The notes beneath the pieces were generated by a model. The model did no database searches. It saw only the letters and a list, made by a program, of their open reading frames with translations, and had not been told where the DNA came from. DNA of 64,000 nt from Pseudomonas sp. GV085 (lineage in GTDB: Bacteria; Pseudomonadota; Gammaproteobacteria; Pseudomonadales; Pseudomonadaceae). The DNA lies in NCBI RefSeq assembly GCF_003050925.1, contig NZ_QAOV01000011.1, forward strand, positions 85,381 through 149,380, written 5' to 3'. Position 1 is the first letter of the stretch. Each line of letters starts with the position of its first letter. This document shows, one piece after another, positions 9,319 through 16,446 of this stretch. Position numbers and translations under genes: made by a program.

Positions 9319-10800
9319 CTACTCCTCGATGGTAATCGTCCACGGATTGGACTCGGCATTGTCACCATAGTCTGCGATTGCAATAAATTTATAAGTGATT
9401 CCGTTGTCCAGGTTCTGAACAAGTTTGACCCATCTACCCTTATCGTCGGTCGGTTCCGGCTTCGAGTCGGTGACATCATTGATCTGTAGCTTGATCTGCG
9501 CTGACGGGGCCGCATCACCCCTGACAATTACAAAGTTGTATGGGGTGCTACCGTTGTCCGCGATCAGGCCGTCCGAATCGTACACGCGGGTATTGCGCGG
9601 CCTGATGATGGATTCCACGTTGAAGGTGCGCGGTTGCGTGGAGATTTCGCCATCGCCATACAGCGCCTCGACGGTCAGGCTGTAGGAATCCGGTGTCACA
9701 TCCAATTCAATTTCCCATAACCCGTTGTCATCCTGGGCGGTCGCCGTTGCGCCGTCGATTCGCGCATTGTTATTGCGCAGTTGCACCTCTTCGCCAGGCC
9801 TGGCATAGCCACTGACGGTCACCTTGTCCTCGTAGGTCGTGCCACCATTGACGATTGTTCCCTTGGAGTCTTTGACGTCATCCAGGCTCAACTCGACGTC
9901 CTGCGCCACGATAAACGTGTACGCAGGGTCGGTCACTTCGCTGGGTGCCCGGGCGGTAAGGCGGTAGGTATTGGGCGTCACATCGATAACGATCTGCCAG
10001 GCGCCATCGACCCCGGCGGTTGCGGTGGCACCGTCGATCAGGGCTCCGTCATTGAGCAACTGGACTTCCTCACCCGGGCGAGCGAACCCATTGACCGTCA
10101 CTTTGTCCTCAAAGGTTGTGCCACCATCAGGGATCAGACCCTTGGAATCGGCGACCTCATCAAGACTCAAAGCCCCATCAACTACGACCTTGAAGGCGAA
10201 CACACCGGATTCTTTGTCATTGGCTGCCTTGATCTTGATGCTGTAATCGCCAGCCGTGAGTCCAACAAGGGTGAGATTGAACACCCCTACATCATCCACA
10301 GTGACTTTCTGGTCTGTGGGTGTGTCGCCGTTGAACGCTTCGACTTCCATATTGGGAGGTGCGTAGCCGGAGAATTCCAGTGAGTCGCCGTTGTAGGTAT
10401 CGCCATTTTCAATCTGGCCATCCTTGCCAATGACTGTGTCGATGATCGGCGTCTCGGTCGCCAGAACGAAAATGTACTGTGAGGAGAAGTCTTGAGGCGG
10501 GTCTCTTTCGATAGCATTAAGGCTGTAACGCTTGAATCCCTGTTGAAAGTCGATTTTTTTCGTCCAGGATCCTGTACTACCGCTGGTCACATTATTGATA
10601 ACGTTAAAGCGATCGCGAATATTGAGCGCACTATTAGCGCCGGCGGTACCCTTCAAATCCAGGACCGAGTCAAAAGTTATGCTGTTTTTACCAACGGGAA
10701 TACCGCTGCTATCCAGGATTTGATCGAAGGTTACTGTCGCGGTTGTTTCACTCTGTGCGTCTGGCGAGAGTATCGGGGTATTTGGTGGCTTAGCGGTCAT
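9319..10800 (-). CDS. Ig-like tandem-repeat protein, 493 aa, function unknown
   Basis: The start at 10800 (MTAKPPNTPIL) is preferred because GGAG lies about 9 bases upstream; an upstream extension to 10908 has no ribosome site. There is no signal peptide. After about 150 residues come four Ig-like units of roughly 80-95 residues. They share the pattern DSKG.I..GGTT..DKVTV.G.ARPGEEVQL, then an Asp-Gly-Leu/Ala-Trp turn and a YxLTxxA strand. The units are similar enough at DNA level (period about 280 bp, for example near 9810 and 10095) to be recent duplications. It is convergent with the autotransporter. Bacterial Ig-like repeat proteins are usually surface adhesins or stalks, but without a secretion signal the location is unclear. 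The lapD relic lies just upstream on the same strand. Confidence 0.75.
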   Translation of the reverse strand: MTAKPPNTPILSPDAQSETTATVTFDQILDSSGIPVGKNSITFDSVLDLKGTAGANSALNIRDRFNVINNVTSGSTGSWTKKIDFQQGFKRYSLNAIERDPPQDFSSQYIFVLATETPIIDTVIGKDGQIENGDTYNGDSLEFSGYAPPNMEVEAFNGDTPTDQKVTVDDVGVFNLTLVGLTAGDYSIKIKAANDKESGVFAFKVVVDGALSLDEVADSKGLIPDGGTTFEDKVTVNGFARPGEEVQLLNDGALIDGATATAGVDGAWQIVIDVTPNTYRLTARAPSEVTDPAYTFIVAQDVELSLDDVKDSKGTIVNGGTTYEDKVTVSGYARPGEEVQLRNNNARIDGATATAQDDNGLWEIELDVTPDSYSLTVEALYGDGEISTQPRTFNVESIIRPRNTRVYDSDGLIADNGSTPYNFVIVRGDAAPSAQIKLQINDVTDSKPEPTDDKGRWVKLVQNLDNGITYKFIAIADYGDNAESNPWTITIEE

Positions 10801-10942
10801 GATGATGACTCCGAGTGTTGAAAGGTGAGGGTGCCGGAGTGATTTAAAACCTGCTCTGATTGCTTGCCTACTGTCATAAATAACAGGTTTAAGTCGGTTT
10901 CCGATCAATGGTAGAGGTTGTATTGGCAGTGGGGATGTCTGG

Positions 10943-11075
10943 CTACATTGGCTTTGGCGGACCGATCAACCGCCCCTTCGCGCCGATGAACCGCCGCTTG
11001 TCGGTCTGTTCGTCGATGCTGCGAATGTACGCCCCATCGATTTTCAGGTAAGCCAAGTCCAGTTGAAGTTGGTGG
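10943..11075 (-). pseudogene. Decayed, internally deleted copy of the lapD 3' end
   Basis: Read on the minus strand this translates as DLAYLKIDGAYIRSIDEQ, TDKRRFIGAKGRLIG and then PPKPM and a stop. That is the end of LapD (positions 12293-12520 of this window) with about 35 codons missing between DKRLFI and the terminal GRLIGSPQPM. Frame and stop codon are kept. A hand comparison of the best 76 bases gives about nine mismatches. It has no start codon or upstream remainder. It shows that lapD sequence was once present here, next to the Ig-like gene. Confidence 0.85.
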
Positions 11076-11212
11076 CGTTACAAGGATGGAAGGTGTTTTC
11101 TTATTGCGATTTATTCTAATTTAACTGGTATTTTTGACAGTGGCGCTTATATGCATGTTTTTTTAGAGTGGTGTTTCTTCTTTGAATACATTGCTTTTTA
11201 AGAGGTGGCATC
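11076..11212. other. AT-rich remainder of the 412-bp gap 10801-11212
   Basis: The gap between the two Ig-like genes holds the lapD relic and then this AT-rich stretch, clearly lower in GC than the flanks. It should carry the promoter for the 343-residue gene, but I could not place a convincing -35/-10 pair. Confidence 0.4.
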
Positions 11213-12244
11213 ATGACGGCGACAACAGCTTTATCGGGAACTCAAAGTTCTCCTTGGGAACAGGCAAGTTTTTTCATGAATGGCGAGCAAGTGTCGTGGA
11301 GCTCGCCGGGTATCGGACTTCGTCGTGGGCAGTCAAATGAATTAATAGTCAAAGCGCCCTGGCTGAACGGAACTCAAATCAATCTGGGATTGGTGAATGA
11401 CAACGGACTGGTCATCGGCGCCGAGCCTGCCTTCGGTGATTGGGTGTCGGTAAAGGACGGTGAGGCAAGTTGGAGACTGACGCCGGAGAATTTAAGCGGG
11501 CGTGTCAGGCTGGTGTTCTTGACCCGGGAGTTTGATCAGGTTCATGAGTTTCCGTGTTGGGTACTGTCGGCCAACTTGTCCGATGAAGGGTACGCTACAT
11601 TGGGCGGCACCCTTATACCAATACCTGTAGGCCCGAAAGAGTTTTGGCCGGGTGTAGGCAAACACCTCAATTTTCGAGCTAACCCTGGGAGCCCCATTGC
11701 AGGCTTTCCACTGATGCTGAACTTTACATTCAAAGAAACCGGGTTACCCCACCCGCTGACCAGCAGCCCCCCCATATTGACCGAAACCACTGATCATCAA
11801 TGGTATCTGACCGGCATAGCGGACACTAGAGAGATAGAGTTCAATCTCGTCATAACGGGTCAAGGGATGACGCCGATTGAGGCATCGGATTGCATCAGGC
11901 GCTCCTCAAACCTTTTGGACTACGCCACGATCAAGCTCAATGGAGTGGCTGTTCCTGCTGACGGAGCACGGTTCAAGGGCGGTGTATCAGAAACACTGAG
12001 TGTTGTTGCTAAACCGGGCAGCCCATCACTGGATTCAATGTATCTATCCTGGGAAAAAGGCGGTGGAAATCTTAATGGAAATTACTTTAAGAGCGATCCT
12101 GCCTTCAATTTTCCAACCGGCGGTATGACTTGGAATATAACCTGCCCTGCCCAACCGCGTGGTGAGTTTGCGTTGAAGATTGGAAGAGTTTTTGGTTCCA
12201 CAAAGACCAGCTTTCGTTGTTTTCTGGAGCCAGAAACCATGTAG
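11213..12244 (+). CDS. Hypothetical protein, 343 aa, probable three Ig-like modules
   Basis: The start has GAGGTGG at about 11201-11207. There is no signal peptide and no membrane segment. The sequence divides into about three beta-rich modules near residues 10-115, 125-225 and 230-340. The first has the patterns MNGEQVSWSSPGIGLRRG and W...P.N.SGRV.LVF, which recall the repeated units of large Pseudomonas Ig-like proteins, from memory. There are no catalytic motifs. GC is lower than in lapD. The gene lies between the lapD relic and the intact lapD, so it probably arrived with the rearrangement that left the relic. Function is unknown. Confidence 0.65.
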   Translation: MTATTALSGTQSSPWEQASFFMNGEQVSWSSPGIGLRRGQSNELIVKAPWLNGTQINLGLVNDNGLVIGAEPAFGDWVSVKDGEASWRLTPENLSGRVRLVFLTREFDQVHEFPCWVLSANLSDEGYATLGGTLIPIPVGPKEFWPGVGKHLNFRANPGSPIAGFPLMLNFTFKETGLPHPLTSSPPILTETTDHQWYLTGIADTREIEFNLVITGQGMTPIEASDCIRRSSNLLDYATIKLNGVAVPADGARFKGGVSETLSVVAKPGSPSLDSMYLSWEKGGGNLNGNYFKSDPAFNFPTGGMTWNITCPAQPRGEFALKIGRVFGSTKTSFRCFLEPETM

Positions 12245-12292
12245 TTGACGCGTTTTGGGATGGCTCCGTTGATAGGGTCATCCCCAAATACT

Positions 12293-14233
12293 TCACATCG
12301 GCTGCGGCGATCCGATCAAGCGCCCCGTTACGCCAAACACCCCCAGCGCCCTGATCACCTCCAACTCCCCTTGGGTTTCTACTTGCTCCGCAATCAACGG
12401 CAAATCGATGCTGTTGGTCGTCCGGTAAACCGCCTCGATGAACAGCCGCTTGTCAGGCTGCTCGTCGATATTGCGAATGTACGCCCCATCGATTTTCAGG
12501 TACGCCAAACCCAATTGGGTGAGGTTGCCGATCTGGCTGAAGCGCCCGCCAAAGTGTTGCAGGCCGATTCGATAACCGGTACTCAGCAGGCTGTGGCTCA
12601 AACGCTGCAGTTCAACGGGGGACGGCAGTTGGCGTTCATCGATTTCCAGGGTCAGTAGCGGCGCCAGGTCCGGAAGTGAGTCGAGCAGGTCGAGGATCGT
12701 TCGCCATTGCTCCGGGTCGCGCAGGGTGCTGCCGGACAGACTCAGTGCCAAGGGTCTGCGGTTGACCACCAGTTCGTCCAGCGTGGCTTCGAGCATCGCC
12801 AGGTCGAACCGTACCGACCAGCCGAGACGCTCGATCCACGGCAGGAAGTGCCCGGCGGCAATCGCCTCGCCCTGTGGGTCGAGCAGGCGTGCGAGCACCT
12901 TGTGATGCAGCACCTGGCGGGTGTCGGCGCATTGCACGACGGGCTGGAAGTACAGCTGCATTTTGCCTTCGCTCAAGGCATCGTCGATCCAGGTGCGCCA
13001 GTCGTGCTGGGAGTGATTTGGCGCGGTGTCGCGGTGACTCAAATGCACCCAGGGGCGCTCGGGATGCTGCCGGGACTCGGTCAGAGCCTGGTCAAGGCGC
13101 AGGAGTACAGTGCTGATCGGCTCACCGGGGCGATAGGCGACAACGCCCAGATGGGCGACGGGCATGCAATCGCTGGCGCCGGTCAGGCGCAGGTTCTCCA
13201 GGCTAATGCTGACATCGGAGGCCAGGCGTGCGGCATTTTCAGCGTCCAGACCCGGTGTCAGCAAGCTGAATTCACCGCCACGATTGCGTGCCGCCAGCCA
13301 GGTGCGACGCTCCGGCAACTGAGTCAGGCGCTTGAGCAACTCGCCCACGGCACTGATCAGCGCATCAGTCCGTTGACCGCCCAGGCGCTGGTTGAGGCCG
13401 TTCAGGTCGTTGATCCGCAACATCAACAGATGGCCATCGCGGCTCTGTTCACACACGCGCAAATGGTCGGCCAGTTGTTCGTCGAGCAGGCGCCGGTTGG
13501 CCAGGCCGGTGAGGCTGTCCAGACAGGATTCGGCCCGCAGTTTTTCGCTGCGTGCGGCTTCTTCGGCGAACAGCGCCTTGAGCTTCTCGACCATCTGGTT
13601 CATCGCCAGCACCACCCGTTTCAACTCCGGTGTGCGCGGCAGTTTCGGCAGGCTGAGAAACTCGCGTTTGCTGATGGCTTCAGCCTGTCGGACCATGCTG
13701 TCGAGTGGGCGCAATTGCCGGCGCAGCATCCATCCTCCAATCACCGCACTGAACAGCCCGCACAACAGCAACCAGATCAGGCTGCCGAGGGTGCTGTCCC
13801 AGAGCCTGGCCAGGGCAAATTGCGGATTGCTCAGCACTTCGACCCGTGCCAGCTGTTCCCAACCGCGCATGATCAAGGCGTCCCCTCCTTCCGGGCGCAG
13901 GTCGACCAGGCTGACGAACCAGTCAGGCGTACTGTCGATTTTCGTCGGTGCACTGCGCTCCACCAGGGTTTGCTGATCCTTGAGCCTGATGACGCGGATG
14001 CTTCTGAAGTAGCCACTGTCGAAAATCGAGCTGACCATCAGCTCCATCATGGCCGGATCATCGACCTGTGCGGTCAGTGACAGCCCCAGCGCAGTGGCTG
14101 CGTCCTGGGCGTGGGCGCGCAGTTGACTGAGGGTTTGCTCGCGGGAGCTTTCCAGGCTGGCAAAAAAACTACCGCTGAAACCCACCAACAGGAACAGGCA
14201 GATGGCCAGGAACAGCTGTTTACGCAGTGTCAT
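12293..14233 (-). CDS. lapD: LapD, inner-membrane c-di-GMP receptor controlling LapG
   Basis: LapD senses cytoplasmic c-di-GMP and, when bound, holds the protease LapG in the periplasm so that LapA stays on the surface. Length is 646 residues, as usual. Order: a membrane helix at 7-25, a periplasmic output domain to about 150 including Trp125 in RGWEQLA (the residue known to contact LapG), a second helix about 152-172, HAMP about 173-225, a degenerate GGDEF domain (RGGEF at 318-322) and a degenerate EAL domain (KVLARL at 445-450 in place of EAL). Both catalytic signatures are lost, as expected of a receptor and not an enzyme. It follows lapG by 22 bases on the same strand, forming an operon. 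A decayed copy of its 3' end lies 1.2 kb downstream. Confidence 0.95.
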   Translation of the reverse strand: MTLRKQLFLAICLFLLVGFSGSFFASLESSREQTLSQLRAHAQDAATALGLSLTAQVDDPAMMELMVSSIFDSGYFRSIRVIRLKDQQTLVERSAPTKIDSTPDWFVSLVDLRPEGGDALIMRGWEQLARVEVLSNPQFALARLWDSTLGSLIWLLLCGLFSAVIGGWMLRRQLRPLDSMVRQAEAISKREFLSLPKLPRTPELKRVVLAMNQMVEKLKALFAEEAARSEKLRAESCLDSLTGLANRRLLDEQLADHLRVCEQSRDGHLLMLRINDLNGLNQRLGGQRTDALISAVGELLKRLTQLPERRTWLAARNRGGEFSLLTPGLDAENAARLASDVSISLENLRLTGASDCMPVAHLGVVAYRPGEPISTVLLRLDQALTESRQHPERPWVHLSHRDTAPNHSQHDWRTWIDDALSEGKMQLYFQPVVQCADTRQVLHHKVLARLLDPQGEAIAAGHFLPWIERLGWSVRFDLAMLEATLDELVVNRRPLALSLSGSTLRDPEQWRTILDLLDSLPDLAPLLTLEIDERQLPSPVELQRLSHSLLSTGYRIGLQHFGGRFSQIGNLTQLGLAYLKIDGAYIRNIDEQPDKRLFIEAVYRTTNSIDLPLIAEQVETQGELEVIRALGVFGVTGRLIGSPQPM

Positions 14234-14255
14234 GCATCGCTCCTTGCCATGGTGG

Positions 14256-14963
14256 TCAGCCGTCCCCGATGTCGAAGCCTTCGGCCTGCATCTTTTTCAA
14301 CACGTCCTGCCAGCGCGACAGCTTTTTCGGGTCGCTGTTACGCTGGCCGCCGTTCTTGCCCGGCAGGTACAGGCCTTCGGCATTGAAGGCGTACACCGGT
14401 AGCAGGTCTTTGCGTTGGGACGCGGGGCGGATATCGCCGATCAGGTTGTCCAGTACCAGCGGGTCGGTCGCGGGGGTGCTGTAGAACGTCAGCACCATAT
14501 GCGCCTGGTTCTGGCTCAGGGCCTTGACGTAGGTGATGCGCAGTTTTTCGCTGGGAATGCCGAGTCGGCGCAGGCTGAAGTATTTCGCCAGTGCATAGTC
14601 TTCGCAGTCGGCGGCGCCCTTGATCAGGGCTTCGACGGGGGTGGCCCAATAATCGGTCTGTTGCCAGATGCGCGTGTCGTCCTGAAAGTTCAGCTGCTGA
14701 TTGAAGAAGCGGTTCACCGCGCTGAGTTGCTCAGGTTCGGGCGCGCTGCGTGTGCTCTGCAGCATTTGACTCCACGCTTCGATCCGGCCTCGCGCCGGTC
14801 TCGGCGGGCCGTAGCGTTGTACAACGGTTTGCAGAATCCGTGAAAAATCCCAGTCGGCCCGGACCCCGTTGAATGCAGTCAGTAGCAAACCAGCCAGCAG
14901 CATCCAGCCGCCGAGCCGAAGTCGGAGCGCTGGCCATCCTGGACTACGCAGACTGCGGGCCAT
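14256..14963 (-). CDS. lapG: LapG, periplasmic calcium-dependent cysteine protease
   Basis: LapG cuts the N-terminal region of LapA to release the adhesin when c-di-GMP falls. The start at 14963 (MARSLRSPGWPAL) gives 235 residues with an N-terminal hydrophobic export segment at about 18-33. The frame stays open upstream to 15203, and the ribosome site before 14963 is weak, so the start is not certain. The bacterial transglutaminase-like triad is visible: Cys120 in GAADCEDYALAKY, His155 in QAHMVLTFY and Asp172 in IGDIRP. Their spacing (35 and 17) fits the family. It is transcribed just before lapD. Confidence 0.93.
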   Translation of the reverse strand: MARSLRSPGWPALRLRLGGWMLLAGLLLTAFNGVRADWDFSRILQTVVQRYGPPRPARGRIEAWSQMLQSTRSAPEPEQLSAVNRFFNQQLNFQDDTRIWQQTDYWATPVEALIKGAADCEDYALAKYFSLRRLGIPSEKLRITYVKALSQNQAHMVLTFYSTPATDPLVLDNLIGDIRPASQRKDLLPVYAFNAEGLYLPGKNGGQRNSDPKKLSRWQDVLKKMQAEGFDIGDG

Positions 14964-15079
14964 GTCTGGCTGCTCGAGTGTAGGTTTGTGGAGTTTAGGT
15001 GGAGTTTTTGCGGGGGGAGGGCAGGTCGTCGGTCGAAGGGCGCTCAATGAGCTTTTTGTGGCGAGGGTCCCGGGAGACC

Positions 15080-15475
15080 TCAGGGTTTGCGCAGGGTTTT
15101 CTGCTTGAGGATGTAGAAGGTCACCAGCACCGCACTGGTCAACATGAACCCCCGTGCCCAGGGCAGCGGCACCAGGTAGCAGGAGAACAGGATGCTCGCC
15201 CACATCAGGCCAATGGCGTAGACCTTGCCCCTGAGCGGAATGCCGTTGCCATCAAGGTAGTCGCGAATCCACGGGCCGAGCCGTGGATGCTCAACCAGCC
15301 ACCGATAGAAGCGCGGCGAACTGCGGGCAAAGCAGGCGGCCGCCAGCAGCAGGAAAGGGGTGGTGGGCAATACCGGCAGGAAAATCCCGATCACCCCCAG
15401 CGCCACGCTCAGCCAGCCGATGGCCAGCAGCACGTAGCGCAACATCAGGGGGCGGTTGCCTATGGGGTTGTCCAT
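15080..15475 (-). CDS. DUF454 (YbaN-like) inner-membrane protein, 131 aa
   Basis: A small membrane protein with the family signature GVIGIFLPVLPTTPFLLLAAACFARSS split over residues about 27-53, then RFYRWLVEHPRLGPWI, then two more hydrophobic segments at about 85-120. The role of DUF454 proteins is not established. It lies upstream of lapG on the same strand with a 116-base gap, and 10 bases after the YgfB-like gene, so it may be co-transcribed with either. Confidence 0.88.
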   Translation of the reverse strand: MDNPIGNRPLMLRYVLLAIGWLSVALGVIGIFLPVLPTTPFLLLAAACFARSSPRFYRWLVEHPRLGPWIRDYLDGNGIPLRGKVYAIGLMWASILFSCYLVPLPWARGFMLTSAVLVTFYILKQKTLRKP

Positions 15476-15485
15476 AGGCGCAACC

Positions 15486-16073
15486 TTAGTGGTGACGGGG
15501 CTTGAGAATCGCCGGTTTTTCGTCTGGAGCGTTGCACAGCAGGTACAGTGCGGTCAGGGCTTCCGGGATCTGCACGATCATGTCGTCCATCAGGTTGGCA
15601 TCTTTGGCGATGTCTTCGAACTCCGGCTGCTCGTCGAACAGACCCGAGCCGACCATGATCGGCAGCAGCATTTCGCTGACTTCGTCTTCGGCGCTTTCGA
15701 ACCAGGCCGCTTCGCGCAGGAACACGCCTTCCATGAAGCCGATGCACCAGCCGCGCAGGTCGGAATCATCCGGGTCGTCGCCCAGGTCGAGGTCGCACGG
15801 CAGTTCGAACTCTTCATCGGAGGCCAGTTGGCGAGCGATGTGGGCCTTGAGACCAATCAGGGTGGCTTCGATCTCTTCGCGCTGGGCTTCGCTGCTGTAG
15901 TGCGGCTCCTCGGCGAAGAGGGCATCGATCCACTCACGATCAGGAACGACTTCGGAACAGATCGACAGCGCGGTGAGGTAGCCGTGGGCGGCCACGTAGT
16001 CCAGCGCCTCGTCATGCAGTTCATCGGCGTCGAGGAAGACTTGCAGGCGGGTTAGTTGCTCAGCGAAGGACAT
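15486..16073 (-). CDS. UPF0149 / YgfB-YecA family protein, 195 aa
   Basis: The start MSFAEQLTRLQVFLDADEL at 16073 is chosen; the frame extends upstream but the extension is unlike the family. It is an acidic helical protein with the family features of an N-terminal helical bundle, the DLRGWCIGFMEGVFLREAAWF block, and EALTALYLLCNAPDE near the end. There is no C-terminal SEC-C zinc motif. YgfB proteins have been linked to regulation in P. aeruginosa, but this member is not assigned. It lies upstream of the DUF454 gene by 10 bases. Confidence 0.8.
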   Translation of the reverse strand: MSFAEQLTRLQVFLDADELHDEALDYVAAHGYLTALSICSEVVPDREWIDALFAEEPHYSSEAQREEIEATLIGLKAHIARQLASDEEFELPCDLDLGDDPDDSDLRGWCIGFMEGVFLREAAWFESAEDEVSEMLLPIMVGSGLFDEQPEFEDIAKDANLMDDMIVQIPEALTALYLLCNAPDEKPAILKPRHH

Positions 16074-16169
16074 TAAAGGACTACCTTGGGGAATGTTCGA
16101 TGCGGGAATTCTAGGCCTTCTTGAGCGCTTGGGCCAGCCGCACGGCATATTTGCCCATGGTCCCTTCCC

Positions 16170-16252
16170 GTAGGAGCTGCCGAAGGCTGCGATCTTTTGA
16201 TTTTTCTTTTTAAAGACAAGATCAAAAGATCGCAGCCTTCGGCAGCTCCTAC
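16170..16252. repeat. REPIN, family A (GTAGGAGCTGCCGAAGGCTG type)
   Basis: Two inverted copies of an arm of about 34 bases beginning GTAGGAGCTGCCGAAGGCTG and ending GATCTTTTGAT enclose a short AT-rich centre. The arms are virtually perfect complements. It lies in the 373-bp gap 16074-16446. The rest of that gap carries a possible -10 hexamer TATACT at 16303-16308 and nothing else I can name. Confidence 0.85.
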
Positions 16253-16446
16253 CGGGTCAGGTTTGACTTATCAGCGGTGCCCTCTGCCGGACGGGGCTCG
16301 GGTATACTCGCGCGTTTTGTGATGCCCTGCTGGCTTCACGGCTGAGATGTGAAGCGTCATGCAATGCGCACTTACGATTTGTCGGTGCAGCGTCGCGGGT
16401 TCTGAACCAGCCTTGCAGGGATGTTTCGGTGATTTTTGGAGTTTCT

